Part shown: positions 9,204 through 19,823 of the stretch, piece after piece
Numbering within the stretch: the stretch's first letter is position 1
Layout of the letters: each line of letters opens with the position of its first letter
Assembly: GCF_003820355.1 (NCBI RefSeq)
Contig: NZ_RPOK01000004.1
Span: 248,001 to 312,000 of the forward strand
DNA: 64,000 nt
DNA from: Paralteromonas sediminis
Lineage (GTDB): Bacteria > Pseudomonadota > Gammaproteobacteria > Enterobacterales > Alteromonadaceae
Direction of reading: 5' to 3'
Notes under the pieces: model-generated
The model's input: the letters and a program-made list of their open reading frames with translations, nothing else
Databases searched by the model: none
What the model was told of the DNA's origin: nothing
Program-made: the position numbers and the translations under genes

Positions 9204-11809
9204 TGACAAGTATTCGCACACAACTTCTCGCCATGTTTTTCATACTCGCAATGATCATCATTGCGCAGGCGTACATAGGCTATCGCAATCAGGTATTTTT
9301 GAAAGAGCAATTAGCCATAACCCAGCAAGCGGGGGAAGATATAAGTGCAGTAAGAGAACTCGAGCGCAACATCGTAGACCTACAGCGCACTGTCCTCACC
9401 TACAAGCTCACTCGAAGTAATGCCATTGTAAATCGATTTGACCGCGTTAAGCTGGATATTGATCGCCGTCTATTGTCGTTATCTACCTCTTCTGTCTCTC
9501 GCCTAGCTGTAGTAGCGGAAGAAGCCTTGTTTGAACGAATGGAACGTCACGTTGAAGACTACGCCAGTAACTTTGCCGAATTTGTCAGTAATCACCAATA
9601 CGGTGAGGCGATTTTTGAGCAGCGTCTGACCAATGCTATGCAGCTTCTAAAACCTGAACTTGAAGGGAATGTGTTTCAGTTACAGCTGCTGCAGCAAGCC
9701 AAAGAAGCGATGTTGTCGTTTCAACTCGAGCCAGAGGCTTCTCATTTAGAAAGTTTTCAACAATTTACAGATATATTGCTGCTCAACCCTCTCCCGGATT
9801 CCACCTATAAACGCATTCAAGATCTGCAACAAGATATGCTGTTATATTCACAACTGATACGAGGCGAGTTATTTTTGACCAATGTGGTTATGGCTGGGTC
9901 AGCAAACGAGTTTCTTTATTTGAGCAGCCGCTTAGTTAAATTAGTCAATGAATCTACTGAGCAAACGAATAAAGACATACAGGCCAGTATCGTAGAGGCG
10001 CAGAAAGGAAGTCAGCTGATTTTAATCGTGGGTATTTCACTGGTGCTTCTGCTCGCTATGATCACTTACTTGCGTATTCTTAAACCTATTGGCTTTATCA
10101 CCGACGTATTCAATAAACTCTCCAAAGCAGGTGACGTCAGCGTCATCCCGGGCCAAAACCGTAAAGACGAGATTGGTTCTCTGGCTGCAGCTGCAAGTGT
10201 TTTTAAAGATAAAAACAAGCAAACGGAGCAGCTTCTTATTGATGCAACTCAATTAAATAAGCAACAGGAATCATTGAACATCGAACTCAGTGAGGCAAAA
10301 GTAAAAGCAGAACAGGCAACCGCACTAAAGAGCCGTTTTCTAGCCAATATGAGTCATGAAATCCGTACACCTATCAATGGCATACTGGGACTGACGGAAT
10401 TGGTCCAAAGACATCCAATGCCCAATACAGTTAGAGACTATATTGGGAAGATTGAACACTCCAGCAGGCTACTTCTTTCTGTTATTAACGATGTCTTGGA
10501 CTTTTCCAAAATTGAAGCAGGCAAGCTGGATATAGTCGAGGCTCCCTTTGCGCTGCATTCTGTTTTTGAAAATATCCTGACTGTTATCGCTATGAAAGCG
10601 GCACAAAAAGATTTACAAGTTAGATTAGCCGCAACCCCCACTTTGCCAGACAGCTTCATAGGAGATGAAAAACGAATTACACAGGTTGTTCTTAACCTTT
10701 GTGCGAATGCAATAAAATTTACCCATGAAGGCGAGGTGTCAATTAATTTTAGCGGCGCCATTAATCCCCATACAAAAAAATATACATTGCGGGCAGTGAT
10801 CAGCGACACAGGTATAGGGATGAGCGAGGAACAATCTGCCAGTGTTTTTCAGCCCTTCACGCAAGCAGATAATGCATCAAACCGACGCTTTGAGGGAACC
10901 GGTCTTGGCTTGGCAATCGTTAGTCAGCTTACAGACCTGATGGGAGGGGGCGTAAGCGTGCACAGTCAACCTAATGAAGGCAGTGTGTTTTCTGTGTGGT
11001 TTGAACTCTCGCCTAAACCCAATGCCAATAAGCTGCTTTATTTTGAGCAGGTCCCCCCCAATATTCTCTATTTTTCAGACATCCACCTAATCGAAACAGA
11101 CTACCTAGCCTGCAGTAGTATTGACAGCAGTCTCCCCTTTGCTGCGTGTTTTAATCATGAACTACACGACCATAATTACGCCATTCTCGATATTCCCTCT
11201 TACTCAGTATTTAAAGAACATCAGCAGGCACTGTATACCCTGTTATCAAAATATCCGAACATTGGATTGGTTTTCCCCACAATGTCTGGCCAGTTGAAAG
11301 AAAAGCTGCAAGTTGACTGGCAAGGCCCTATGCTAAGCCATCCTTTTACGCCCGCTGAATACTACATGTTTATCAATAAACTTGTGGGTGACGAAAGTGA
11401 AGAGCGGGTTGATTTATCTGTCGCACTAGACGATATCCGTCTTGACGGCCACGTGCTATTGGTAGAAGACAACGACATTAACCAGATGGTGGCGGGGGAA
11501 ATGCTGTCAACGGCAGGTATTACTTATGACATTGCTGAAAATGGCGAGCAAGCAGTGAACAAGCTGCAGCACTCAAATAACTACAATTTGGTCTTAATGG
11601 ATATTCAAATGCCGATCATGGATGGTTTGGAAGCAACCCGACAGTTGCGTCAACAAGGTTTCTCAAAACCTATCATTGGATTATCTGCGAATGCAATGAA
11701 ACATGACAAAGAAGTCGCCGCTGAGGCAGGAATGACCGATTATCTGACCAAACCCATTTCAAGAAGTGCACTATTAAGCCGACTTAGTCACTATCTGTCG
11801 ACTCAATAG
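9200..11809 (+). CDS. Hybrid sensor histidine kinase/response regulator
   Basis: Membrane kinase of 869 residues. TM1 is at about 8-26, a helical periplasmic sensor domain spans about 27-272, and TM2 is at about 273-292. HAMP (about 293-345) and a coiled coil (about 345-378) lead to HisKA with His386 (NMSHEIRTPINGILGL). An ATPase domain follows (NLCANAIKFT, DTGIGMS, GTGLGLAIV), then a poorly conserved region that may be a degenerate receiver, and a C-terminal receiver (VEDNDINQM, LMDIQMPIMDG, TKPIS). The layout resembles TorS/LuxQ kinases that read a binding protein. The start overlaps the upstream binding-protein gene. No separate Hpt or output regulator is adjacent. Confidence 0.9.
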   Translation: MMTSIRTQLLAMFFILAMIIIAQAYIGYRNQVFLKEQLAITQQAGEDISAVRELERNIVDLQRTVLTYKLTRSNAIVNRFDRVKLDIDRRLLSLSTSSVSRLAVVAEEALFERMERHVEDYASNFAEFVSNHQYGEAIFEQRLTNAMQLLKPELEGNVFQLQLLQQAKEAMLSFQLEPEASHLESFQQFTDILLLNPLPDSTYKRIQDLQQDMLLYSQLIRGELFLTNVVMAGSANEFLYLSSRLVKLVNESTEQTNKDIQASIVEAQKGSQLILIVGISLVLLLAMITYLRILKPIGFITDVFNKLSKAGDVSVIPGQNRKDEIGSLAAAASVFKDKNKQTEQLLIDATQLNKQQESLNIELSEAKVKAEQATALKSRFLANMSHEIRTPINGILGLTELVQRHPMPNTVRDYIGKIEHSSRLLLSVINDVLDFSKIEAGKLDIVEAPFALHSVFENILTVIAMKAAQKDLQVRLAATPTLPDSFIGDEKRITQVVLNLCANAIKFTHEGEVSINFSGAINPHTKKYTLRAVISDTGIGMSEEQSASVFQPFTQADNASNRRFEGTGLGLAIVSQLTDLMGGGVSVHSQPNEGSVFSVWFELSPKPNANKLLYFEQVPPNILYFSDIHLIETDYLACSSIDSSLPFAACFNHELHDHNYAILDIPSYSVFKEHQQALYTLLSKYPNIGLVFPTMSGQLKEKLQVDWQGPMLSHPFTPAEYYMFINKLVGDESEERVDLSVALDDIRLDGHVLLVEDNDINQMVAGEMLSTAGITYDIAENGEQAVNKLQHSNNYNLVLMDIQMPIMDGLEATRQLRQQGFSKPIIGLSANAMKHDKEVAAEAGMTDYLTKPISRSALLSRLSHYLSTQ

Positions 11810-11821
11810 TGCTTATACATT

Positions 11822-14596
11822 TTACAACGAGGCGATCGTTTCCCTTTGTGCCATTAAAGTGCGTTGTTGTGACTGAAAATCTTCACTTTTTGCACGCTCT
11901 TTAGCAATCACCGCATCGGGCGCGTTGGCCACAAACTTTTCGTTAGCTAACTTGCCTTCAACGCGCTGAATGTCTTTACTCAGCTTATCTAATGCTTTGT
12001 CGATGCGGGCTAGCTCTGCATCTTTGTCTATTAGACCCGCCATCGGAATTAACACTTCCATATCACCCACAATGGCAGTCGCACTTGGTGGCGCCTCCTC
12101 TCCGTCAGCCAGCTGTGTAATAGATTCCAGTTTACCCAAACGCGTTAGGAATACTTGCATATCCTGGGTCCGACGCTGGTCTGACGCAGACGCGTTCTTA
12201 AACAGCACATTCAGTGGCTTATTGGGCGATATGTCCATTTCGCCTCGAATATTGCGCACGCCCACTATGCACTTCTTCAACCAATCGATGTCCGCAATTA
12301 TTTCTTCGTCAATTAGTTCAGGCACTTCTTCAACAAAAGGCTGCCCCATAATCGTGGCGTCTGCTTCAAGCGCATGACCGCAAAGCGGCGCTACCTGTTG
12401 CCAAATAGTATCGGTGATAAATGGCATGAAGGGGTGAAGCAAGCGCATCAACTGCTCTAGTACATTCACCAAAGTATGTCTGGTACCACGCTTTTGGGCG
12501 TCTGTTGCATCTTCATTATTCAATACTGGTTTTGTAAGTTCCAAGTACCAGTCACAGAATTGATTCCAGGTAAACTCATACATATGCTGAGCCGCAATAT
12601 CAAAACGGTAGTCAGCAAGTGCTGTTTCTATGTCAGCCCGTGTTTTTTGAAGCGTCGCGAGGATCCACTTGTCTGCCACAGACAATTGTAGCTCCCCTCC
12701 CTTGGCTCCCGTGTCGGCATCCTGCGTATTCATCAGGACAAATCGCGAAGCATTCCATATTTTATTACAGAAGTTTCTGTAGCCCTCAACACGGGCCATA
12801 TCAAAATTGATGTCACGGCTGGTAGAAGCCATCGCTGCAAACGTAAAACGCAACGCATCTGTACCGTAGGCATTGATCCCCTCTGGAAATTGCTTACGAG
12901 TACGTTTTGCAATTTTTTCTGCCATTTGAGGCTGCATCATTCCAGCAGTACGCTTCTCTACTAAGGTCTCAAGTTCAATCCCGTCGATCAGATCAATAGG
13001 ATCAAGCACGTTTCCTTTCGACTTAGACATTTTGTCGCCGTTTTCGTCGCGTATAAGCCCTGTAATGTAGATGTCTTTAAACGGTATTTGACCCGTAAAC
13101 TTTTTTGTCATCATGATCATTCTGGCAACCCAGAAGAAAATGATATCGAAGCCAGTAACCAATACTGAAGATGGCAAAAAAGTTTCAAGCTCAGGTGTTT
13201 GCTTGGGCCATCCCATAGTGGCAAAAGGCCACAACGCAGAGGAGAACCAGGTATCAAGTACGTCTTCATCCTGATGTAAGACAACATCGTTTGCCAAACC
13301 CTGCTTTTCTCTTACCTCGGATTCAGTGCGGCCAACATAGACATTACCGTTATTATCGTACCAAGCTGGGATCCGGTGCCCCCACCACAATTGTCGTGAG
13401 ATACACCAATCCTGAATATTATGCATCCATTGGTAGTAGGTCTTATTCCAGTTTTCAGGGACAAACCGTATTTCGCCGCTTTCAACCGCTTCTATTGCAG
13501 GCTTAGCCAGACTTTCCACAGCCACATACCATTGATCGGTAAGATAAGGCTCAATTACCGCGCCGGTACGATCCCCTCTTGGCACTTTGAGTTTGTGATC
13601 GTCTATCTTCTCAATCAACCCCAGCGCGTCCAAATCTGCCACAATTTGCTTACGTGCATCGAATCGGTCCATACCACGATACGCCTCTGGCGCATCGTCA
13701 TTGACTTTTGCATCGGCGGTAAAGATGTTGATCATGGGAAGGCTATGGCGTTTCCCCATCTCATAGTCATTAAAGTCATGTGCGGGGGTGATTTTTACAC
13801 AACCTGTACCGAACTCCAGATCGACATAATCATCGGCAATAATAGGAATAAGACGGTCGCTTAATGGTAACTTGATCTCTTTTCCTATGAGCGACCGATA
13901 GCGTTCATCGTCTGGATGCACTGCAACGGCTGTATCGCCCAGCATAGTTTCAGGACGGGTAGTAGCGACAACCAGGTGACCACTGCCATCAGCCAGTGGA
14001 TAACGCATGTGCCACAGGTGGCCACTTTCTTCTTCGTTCACCACTTCCAGGTCAGACACGGCAGTATGTAAAACCGGATCCCAATTCACCAGGCGCTTGC
14101 CTCGATAAATCAACCCTTCTTCGTGTAGCTTCACGAAAACTTCTGTCACCGCTTCTGACAGGTTGTCGTCCATGGTAAATACTTCACGGGACCAGTCAGG
14201 TGACGTCCCTAACCGACGCATTTGCCCGGTAATTGTGCCGCCGCTGTGTGCTTTCCATTCCCAGATCTTTTTGACAAAGTCGTCACGGCCCAAATCATGG
14301 CGTGTTTGACCTTGGGCGTTTAACTGGCGCTCTACGACCATTTGCGTAGCAATACCCGCGTGGTCGGTTCCCACCTGCCATAACGTATTATTTCCTTTCA
14401 TTCGCTTATAGCGGATGAGGGCGTCCATAATAGTATGCTGGAAAGCATGGCCCATATGCAGGCTGCCTGTCACATTGGGAGGCGGAAGTAAAATACAGTA
14501 GGGATCGCCCTTGCCGCTAGCAGCAAAATGGCCGCTGTTTTCCCAGCGTTGATAGCAAGTTTGCTCAATTGATTGAGGGTCGAAAGTTTTTTCCAT
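11822..14596 (-). CDS. valS: Valyl-tRNA synthetase
   Basis: Class I aminoacyl-tRNA synthetase that charges tRNA-Val and edits misactivated threonine. Visible features are the HIGH motif as [15 protein letters not shown] near residue 45, the large CP1 editing insertion, the KMSKS motif (DKMSKSKGN, about 522) and a C-terminal coiled-coil arm of about 65 residues. I chose ATG at 14596 (MEKTFDPQ), with GAGAG just upstream. The longer GTG start at 14614 would overlap the holC stop and add six residues. It is the last gene of the conserved pepA-holC-valS cluster. Confidence 0.97.
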   Translation of the reverse strand: MEKTFDPQSIEQTCYQRWENSGHFAASGKGDPYCILLPPPNVTGSLHMGHAFQHTIMDALIRYKRMKGNNTLWQVGTDHAGIATQMVVERQLNAQGQTRHDLGRDDFVKKIWEWKAHSGGTITGQMRRLGTSPDWSREVFTMDDNLSEAVTEVFVKLHEEGLIYRGKRLVNWDPVLHTAVSDLEVVNEEESGHLWHMRYPLADGSGHLVVATTRPETMLGDTAVAVHPDDERYRSLIGKEIKLPLSDRLIPIIADDYVDLEFGTGCVKITPAHDFNDYEMGKRHSLPMINIFTADAKVNDDAPEAYRGMDRFDARKQIVADLDALGLIEKIDDHKLKVPRGDRTGAVIEPYLTDQWYVAVESLAKPAIEAVESGEIRFVPENWNKTYYQWMHNIQDWCISRQLWWGHRIPAWYDNNGNVYVGRTESEVREKQGLANDVVLHQDEDVLDTWFSSALWPFATMGWPKQTPELETFLPSSVLVTGFDIIFFWVARMIMMTKKFTGQIPFKDIYITGLIRDENGDKMSKSKGNVLDPIDLIDGIELETLVEKRTAGMMQPQMAEKIAKRTRKQFPEGINAYGTDALRFTFAAMASTSRDINFDMARVEGYRNFCNKIWNASRFVLMNTQDADTGAKGGELQLSVADKWILATLQKTRADIETALADYRFDIAAQHMYEFTWNQFCDWYLELTKPVLNNEDATDAQKRGTRHTLVNVLEQLMRLLHPFMPFITDTIWQQVAPLCGHALEADATIMGQPFVEEVPELIDEEIIADIDWLKKCIVGVRNIRGEMDISPNKPLNVLFKNASASDQRRTQDMQVFLTRLGKLESITQLADGEEAPPSATAIVGDMEVLIPMAGLIDKDAELARIDKALDKLSKDIQRVEGKLANEKFVANAPDAVIAKERAKSEDFQSQQRTLMAQRETIASL

Positions 14597-14610
14597 GGTA
14601 TCTCTCAAGA

Positions 14611-15042
14611 TCACGCGCCTGGCGGTTGTGCAAACTGCATTGCACAGCCAGCACGCTGATAATATTTATAGCGTTCCCTTGCAGCTTGCTTAGCTGCTTC
14701 TTGCGCAGGAACAAAATCGATAATGTGATTAAAACGCTGTGGTTCAGAAAGTGTAGAACCTGACAAGGCAATAACACTCTGTCTGACTCTTACGTCACTC
14801 TCCAGCCAACATACCTCTACGGGCGCGCCATTAACCGGCCCCTCTCCCTTGAGGTTATGTGGAATAAACCTGTCAATAGGCGCCTGCCACAGCAGTTCAT
14901 CAAAAGCATGCGCCTGGGTAATATCTTTGCACCACACACTGGCTTTTATTTTATCGCCATACAAATCAGCAGCAAGCTGGCAAGCCAGCTGCTGCCCATC
15001 AAGGTCGTCTGCCGGAAGGGAGTAAAAGGTTACTTGTGTCAC
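14611..15042 (-). CDS. holC: DNA polymerase III chi subunit
   Basis: The chi subunit links the clamp loader to single-strand binding protein at the replication fork. The 143-residue sequence opens with TQVTFYSLP and contains the family's [10 protein letters not shown] and the middle segment [15 protein letters not shown]. The start is GTG. Position between pepA and valS is the classical gammaproteobacterial order and strongly supports the call. It lies 10 bp after pepA. Confidence 0.92.
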   Translation of the reverse strand: MTQVTFYSLPADDLDGQQLACQLAADLYGDKIKASVWCKDITQAHAFDELLWQAPIDRFIPHNLKGEGPVNGAPVEVCWLESDVRVRQSVIALSGSTLSEPQRFNHIIDFVPAQEAAKQAARERYKYYQRAGCAMQFAQPPGA

Positions 15043-15052
15043 TGTCAGCTAT

Positions 15053-16558
15053 TTAGTCTTCGTTTGCCATTCCGGAACGATTTAATAAAAATTGTGTCAA
15101 CATAGGTACCGGACGACCAGTTGCTCCTTTATTTTTACCGCTCACCCATGCCGTACCAGCAATGTCCAAATGCGCCCAGTGGTACTTTTTCGTATATCGC
15201 GACAAGAAACAGGCTGCTGTAATGGTGCCAGCGGGTCGACCGCCTAAATTAGACATATCAGCAAATGGACTTTCTATTTGCTCTTGGTACTCATCCCACA
15301 GCGGCAAACGCCATGCTCTATCAGAAGCTTGCTCTGACGCATTAAGTAATTCATGTGCCAATGGGTTATGAGTACTCATCAGGCCAGTAGCATGTTTGCC
15401 TAAAGCAATAATGCAGGCCCCGGTTAAGGTGGCTACATCGACCACTGAATCTGGCTCAAAACGCTCCACATAAGTAAGCGCATCGCACAGTACCAAACGA
15501 CCTTCTGCGTCAGTGTTGAGCACTTCAACGGTTTGTCCTGACATAGTTGTTAATACATCACCTGGTCGATAGGCGTTAGCATCGGGCATGTTTTCACACC
15601 CTGCCAGCACGCCAATAACATTTAGGGGTAAATTAAGCTCTGCGATAGTGTGCATTAAACCCAGTACGGTAGCAGCGCCACCCATGTCGTATTTCATTTC
15701 ATCCATGGCTTCGCCAGGCTTGAGTGAAATACCCCCTGAATCAAACGTTAAGCCTTTACCCACGAAAACGATAGGCGCATCACCGTCGTTACCGCCTTTA
15801 TGATGGATAATACTCATCATTGATTCATTGTCTGAACCACGACCGACAGCAAGATAAGCATTCATACCCAACTCCGCCATTTTCGCTTCGTTGACCACTT
15901 CCGTTTCAATTGCGTCGTATTGTTCACCGAGTGCCTGAGCCTGCTCCCATAGATAGGCTGGGTTGCAAATATTCGGCGGCATATTTGCTACATCACGCGT
16001 GACTTTTGCGCCTGCAGATATGGCTAAACCATGCTCAACCGCTTTTTCACCGGTATGTAACTCGCGGCGAGTCGGCACATTAAACACCATTTTACGCAAA
16101 GGACGACGAGGTTCGCCTTTTTTCGTTTTCAGCTGTAAAAAGGTATACAGTGAGTCCTGCGTGGCTTCTACGGCTTGGCGAACTTTCCAATAGGTATCCC
16201 GCCCTTTAACGTGAAGCTCAGTGAGAAAGCAAACCGCTTCCATAGAACCCGTTTCGTTAAGCGTTTTAATCGTTTTAGCAATAATTTGTTTGTACTGGCG
16301 TTCGTCCAGTTCGCGCTCTTTTCCACATCCGACTAGCAAAACGCGCTCACTCAACACGTTGGGCACGTGATGTAAAAGCAACATTTGGCCAGCTTTACCT
16401 TCCAAATCGCCTTTACGCAGTAAATTACTGATATATCCCTCACTAATTTCGTCCAACTGCTCGGCGACAGACGTTAATCTGCGGGGTTCAAACACACCAA
16501 CTACAATACAGGCACTACGCTGCTTTTCAGGACTTCCACTTTTTACACTAAATTCCAC
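15053..16558 (-). CDS. pepA: Leucyl aminopeptidase PepA
   Basis: Hexameric two-metal M17 aminopeptidase; in E. coli it is also a DNA-binding accessory factor for Xer recombination at cer and for carAB control. The catalytic domain has [18 protein letters not shown], the signature NTDAEGRL (about residue 346) and the C-terminal [18 protein letters not shown]. The 501 residues match the family. The start is GTG (MEFSVKSG). It is the first gene of the pepA-holC-valS cluster and divergent from lptF, sharing a 166-bp intergenic region. Confidence 0.97.
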   Translation of the reverse strand: MEFSVKSGSPEKQRSACIVVGVFEPRRLTSVAEQLDEISEGYISNLLRKGDLEGKAGQMLLLHHVPNVLSERVLLVGCGKERELDERQYKQIIAKTIKTLNETGSMEAVCFLTELHVKGRDTYWKVRQAVEATQDSLYTFLQLKTKKGEPRRPLRKMVFNVPTRRELHTGEKAVEHGLAISAGAKVTRDVANMPPNICNPAYLWEQAQALGEQYDAIETEVVNEAKMAELGMNAYLAVGRGSDNESMMSIIHHKGGNDGDAPIVFVGKGLTFDSGGISLKPGEAMDEMKYDMGGAATVLGLMHTIAELNLPLNVIGVLAGCENMPDANAYRPGDVLTTMSGQTVEVLNTDAEGRLVLCDALTYVERFEPDSVVDVATLTGACIIALGKHATGLMSTHNPLAHELLNASEQASDRAWRLPLWDEYQEQIESPFADMSNLGGRPAGTITAACFLSRYTKKYHWAHLDIAGTAWVSGKNKGATGRPVPMLTQFLLNRSGMANED

Positions 16559-16724
16559 TCAATATACCCCTTGGTTTTCTGTCGCGGGCGATCTAACGTT
16601 TCTACGCGCATTGTGTTTTAATAGTAGTTAAGAGCGCGCGTAAACGCGTAAAACTGTTCGAAACCTGAAGTTTACTCAACTAACGTGAGTTTTTCATTAT
16701 TATTACCAATTTTCCTACATAAAT

Positions 16725-17825
16725 ATGTTAATTGCCCGATACCTGATAAAAGAAACCATCAAATCGCAGGTCGCCGTATTTTTTATTTTAATGGCGATAT
16801 TTGTGACCTTGCGCTTTGTTCGCGTGTTGGGTGATGCATCTGATGGCGATATTCCTGCTGGCCTTGTTGCGGGTTTCCTAGCCCTTTATACCCCTATTTT
16901 GGCTTCTCTTGTGTTACCTATCAGTGCGTTTTTAGGGGTAATGCTGGCACATGGCAGACTATATGTAGATAGTGAGATGACAGTCCTACGCGCGTGTGGC
17001 GTGAGCGAGTGGTATGTCGCCCGCGTGATGCTGGTGCTGTCACTCGTGGTAATGTCGATTACTGCAGTGACGACATTTTACTTAGCTCCTCTCGCAGCTG
17101 AAAGTGAATACTCACTTAGAGAAAAAGCTTCTTCTGAAGCGGGGTTAACTGCATTGGTACCGGGAAGGTTTCAGCAAACAGGCAATCAACAAGCGGTCAT
17201 TTTTGCCCATGATATTGATACCAGCTCCGACTCCCTACAACGCGTGTTTTTGTCTCAAAAGCAAAACGATGACGACAGAGTAAGAGTGGTATATGCCAGT
17301 AGCGGAGAGGTTCAATCTGATATTGACGGAACACGTTATCTCATCTTACGCAACGGCAATCAGTACGAAGGGAGTCAGGGACAAGCTGACTTTAGGGTGT
17401 TGACGTTTGATGAATACAAGATTCAGATTAGTGAGCAATCTCCCGAGCAAGAACGCACCAAAATGTCAGTGCTTTCCACCAAAGATCTATGGCAACAAAA
17501 CAGTGATGAAGGTTATGCCGAATTGCAGTGGCGTCTAGCCATTCCTCTTTCGATACCCTTGCTTATGCTCGTCGCTGTTCCACTCGCTACCGTTAACCCA
17601 AGGCAGGGCCGGTTTGGTAAAATCTTCCCTGGAATTTTGCTCTATTTAGGCTACTTCTTACTGCTGCTGGCATCAAAACGCGTGATGGAAGAAGGGAAGC
17701 TGCCACCTGAGCTTGGTTTATGGTGGGTGCATTTTGTGGTGCTTTTGATAGCCATGGGGCTTTTGGTTAGAGAGCGCAAAACGGGCTCGTGGCTGCGCAG
17801 TCTAATAACAAGGAGAGTGTCATGA
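16725..17825 (+). CDS. lptF: LPS export permease LptF
   Basis: Inner-membrane component of the LptB2FG transporter that extracts lipopolysaccharide for transport to the outer membrane. Six membrane segments in a 3+3 arrangement flank a periplasmic beta-jellyroll domain (about residues 125-265). The N terminus MLIARYLIKETIKSQ is typical. The 366-residue length is normal. The stop overlaps the lptG start as ATGA, indicating translational coupling. Confidence 0.95.
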   Translation: MLIARYLIKETIKSQVAVFFILMAIFVTLRFVRVLGDASDGDIPAGLVAGFLALYTPILASLVLPISAFLGVMLAHGRLYVDSEMTVLRACGVSEWYVARVMLVLSLVVMSITAVTTFYLAPLAAESEYSLREKASSEAGLTALVPGRFQQTGNQQAVIFAHDIDTSSDSLQRVFLSQKQNDDDRVRVVYASSGEVQSDIDGTRYLILRNGNQYEGSQGQADFRVLTFDEYKIQISEQSPEQERTKMSVLSTKDLWQQNSDEGYAELQWRLAIPLSIPLLMLVAVPLATVNPRQGRFGKIFPGILLYLGYFLLLLASKRVMEEGKLPPELGLWWVHFVVLLIAMGLLVRERKTGSWLRSLITRRVS

Positions 17826-18886
17826 TACGCATCCTTGACTGGTATATTGCCAGAACACTGCTTTCGACCATTACCACTACTTTGTCAGTGCTCGTCGGGT
17901 TAAGTGCACTCATCAAATTTGTAGAGCAGCTGCGAAAAATTGGTGAAGGCGACTATGACATGACAGTTGCAGCACTCTATGTTTTGTTGAGCTTACCTCG
18001 CGATATCGAACAGTTTTTCCCCATGGCCACACTTCTCGGGGCCTTAATCGGCATGGGCGTACTGGCAAGTAATAGTGAGTTGGTGGTCATGCAAGCTTCG
18101 GGGCTAAGTCGCTGGAACATCATTTCATCAGCAATGAAATCGACGATTTTAATGATTATCGCCGTTATGGCCATTGGTGAATTTGTCACGCCCGTCAGTG
18201 AAGCTAAAGCCAAGCAAATTAGAACTGAAGCGATTTCCGGGGGAGCATTATTTCGTTCTGATCAGCTGGTGTGGGCGAAAGACGGCGATGATTTTGTGAG
18301 TATCGGACAAGTTATCAATCGCGATACACTCAGAAATGTCACCGTATATCGGTTCAACGATAGCCGACTACTCGAACAGACCGTCTATGCTAAACAAGCG
18401 AATTATCAAAACGATCAAGGTTGGCGCCTAGACAGTGTGACTGTGACGACCTTTGGTCTAGATAAAATAGACGTTACTGATTTATCCTCCGTGGAATGGC
18501 AATCAACGCTGTCTCCGGATAAATTAGGGGTAGTGGCAGTTAAACCTGAAGCCCTGTCAGTCCGGGGCTTAAGCGATTATGTGAATTACCTTATCAATAA
18601 CGGTCAGGATTCTTCTCGTTATGAACTCGCGTACTGGCGAAAGTTGTTCCAACCAGTATCGGTTGCTGTTATGTTGCTAATGGCACTGTCGTTTATTTTC
18701 GGGCCATTACGCAGCGTATCTATGGGCGCCAGAGTGATCATGGGCGTGCTAACTGGGTTTGGCTTTTTTATTGCCAATGAAGTATTTGGACCACTTAGCC
18801 TGGTCTATCAGTTGCCGCCCGCATTAGGCGCGTTAATACCAAGTTTAGTATTTGCGGGTATTGCCGGGGTTCTGCTAAAACGTTAG
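17822..18886 (+). CDS. lptG: LPS export permease LptG
   Basis: Partner of LptF in the LptB2FG exporter, with the same 3+3 membrane topology and periplasmic jellyroll. The start is ATG at 17822 (MIRILDWYIARTLL), inside the ATGA overlap with lptF and preceded by AAGGAG at about 17810; the longer reading frame from 17789 is not needed. It ends 3 bp from the convergent RDD gene without a visible terminator. Confidence 0.95.
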   Translation: MIRILDWYIARTLLSTITTTLSVLVGLSALIKFVEQLRKIGEGDYDMTVAALYVLLSLPRDIEQFFPMATLLGALIGMGVLASNSELVVMQASGLSRWNIISSAMKSTILMIIAVMAIGEFVTPVSEAKAKQIRTEAISGGALFRSDQLVWAKDGDDFVSIGQVINRDTLRNVTVYRFNDSRLLEQTVYAKQANYQNDQGWRLDSVTVTTFGLDKIDVTDLSSVEWQSTLSPDKLGVVAVKPEALSVRGLSDYVNYLINNGQDSSRYELAYWRKLFQPVSVAVMLLMALSFIFGPLRSVSMGARVIMGVLTGFGFFIANEVFGPLSLVYQLPPALGALIPSLVFAGIAGVLLKR

Positions 18887-18889
18887 CGG

Positions 18890-19417
18890 CTACCAATTCT
18901 TGTGGTCGTTAGCAAACTTGGTTAATACCAGCATTTCCATCTTTGATGCACGATCCTGTAAAGCCAACTTGTGCTTCACATCAAGCAATACCAGAAGTGT
19001 GCCCAAACCGCATAATGACGAAAGCATTCTAATAACGAGCCGGCCCCAGCTCGGCGGCTGATCATTAATGCTAAAAAGTCTCAATCGCCACGCTCGCATA
19101 CCAAGGGTTTGTCCGCCATTTTTCCAAAACCAAAGAAAGAAGCCAATGACCCACAATGCAACCCATACCTGCAGCAGACTAGTATACAGTAATGACTCGC
19201 GTATCGCGACGCTAGGGTCGGTTGCACCATTGGCCGGCAGTACATCATTACCAATCAACACCACCAAAGTCAGAGACATGACCAGTGCCGCCACCATCCC
19301 CACCGCTATTGCCACTAATACATCGTAAACCATAGCCGCCAGCCTCCGTATAAAGCCGGCTCTGGGCATATTATTAGTTGTGTCGGGTTTCACTTTCTTT
19401 TGTCGTTTTTTTGCCAT
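18890..19417 (-). CDS. RDD family membrane protein
   Basis: Membrane protein with an N-terminal basic stretch (MAKKRQKKVKPD), then the RDD hallmark AGFIRRLAAMVYDVLV, several hydrophobic helices and the family segment GQTLGMRAWRLRL. Its function is unknown; some RDD proteins have been linked to ion transport. This family member commonly sits next to lptFG in marine gammaproteobacteria. I use the ATG at 19417 because the upstream residues (MWQYQINNVMHCKVT) look untranslated. Confidence 0.88.
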   Translation of the reverse strand: MAKKRQKKVKPDTTNNMPRAGFIRRLAAMVYDVLVAIAVGMVAALVMSLTLVVLIGNDVLPANGATDPSVAIRESLLYTSLLQVWVALWVIGFFLWFWKNGGQTLGMRAWRLRLFSINDQPPSWGRLVIRMLSSLCGLGTLLVLLDVKHKLALQDRASKMEMLVLTKFANDHKNW

Positions 19418-19591
19418 TGTCACTTTACAGTGCATTACGTTATTGATTTGATATTGCCACAAGCGACAACAAAAACGCAGTGCATATTAGTAAAAGCGGT
19501 GTTAATCCCTGTTAACAGGTCGCAAAATAATCAACGTTGCCGACAAAACGCCTAACAAATAAGCAATTAAATGTGCAAAGTAAAAAACGAC

Positions 19592-19619
19592 TTGCACACG
19601 CGCACGGTCTGGTTATAAT
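19592..19619 (+). promoter_or_regulatory. tRNA-Leu promoter
   Basis: TTGCAC (19592-19597) and TATAAT (19614-19619) are separated by 16 bp and followed by a GC-rich discriminator (GCGCGTCC), typical of stringently controlled stable-RNA promoters. Confidence 0.85.
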
Positions 19620-19650
19620 GCGCGTCCTACCAGATGTGTAGCAGCTCAGT

Positions 19651-19737
19651 GCCAGAGTGGCGGAATTGGTAGACGCAGTGGATTCAAAATCCACCGCCAG
19701 CAATGGTGTGCCGGTTCAAGTCCGGCCTCTGGTACCA
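19651..19737 (+). tRNA. tRNA-Leu (anticodon CAA)
   Basis: The 87-base gene has a 7-bp acceptor stem (GCCAGAG with CTCTGGT, first pair G-U), a D loop with GGTAGA, anticodon CAA in ATTCAAAAT, a long class II variable arm, the T loop GGTTCAAGTCC and an encoded CCA end. It is the counterpart of E. coli leuX, a well known integration hotspot. Its 3' end and terminator are partly repeated 7.9 kb downstream. Confidence 0.97.
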
Positions 19738-19767
19738 TATCAAACCGACGAAAGTCGGTTTTTTATT
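19713..19767 (+). repeat. Direct repeat copy 1 (tRNA-Leu 3' end plus terminator)
   Basis: 55 bases covering the T arm, acceptor 3' strand and terminator of tRNA-Leu. They match 27640-27694 at 49 of 55 positions without gaps. This is the expected left attachment site if an element once integrated into the tRNA 3' end. Confidence 0.85.
19743..19764 (+). terminator. tRNA-Leu terminator
   Basis: AACCGAC and GTCGGTT form a 7-bp stem with a GAAA tetraloop followed by a T-run. An identical stem-loop occurs at 27670-27691. Confidence 0.92.
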
Positions 19768-19823
19768 GCCTGAAATTCAGGATCGAAACTGAGCCTCGCA
19801 GCCGATACTCAGCTGAATTGCTA

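Noticed and set aside
13421-13864. 147-codon frame opposite valS
   Set aside because: Antisense shadow of a highly conserved synthetase gene; no start signal.
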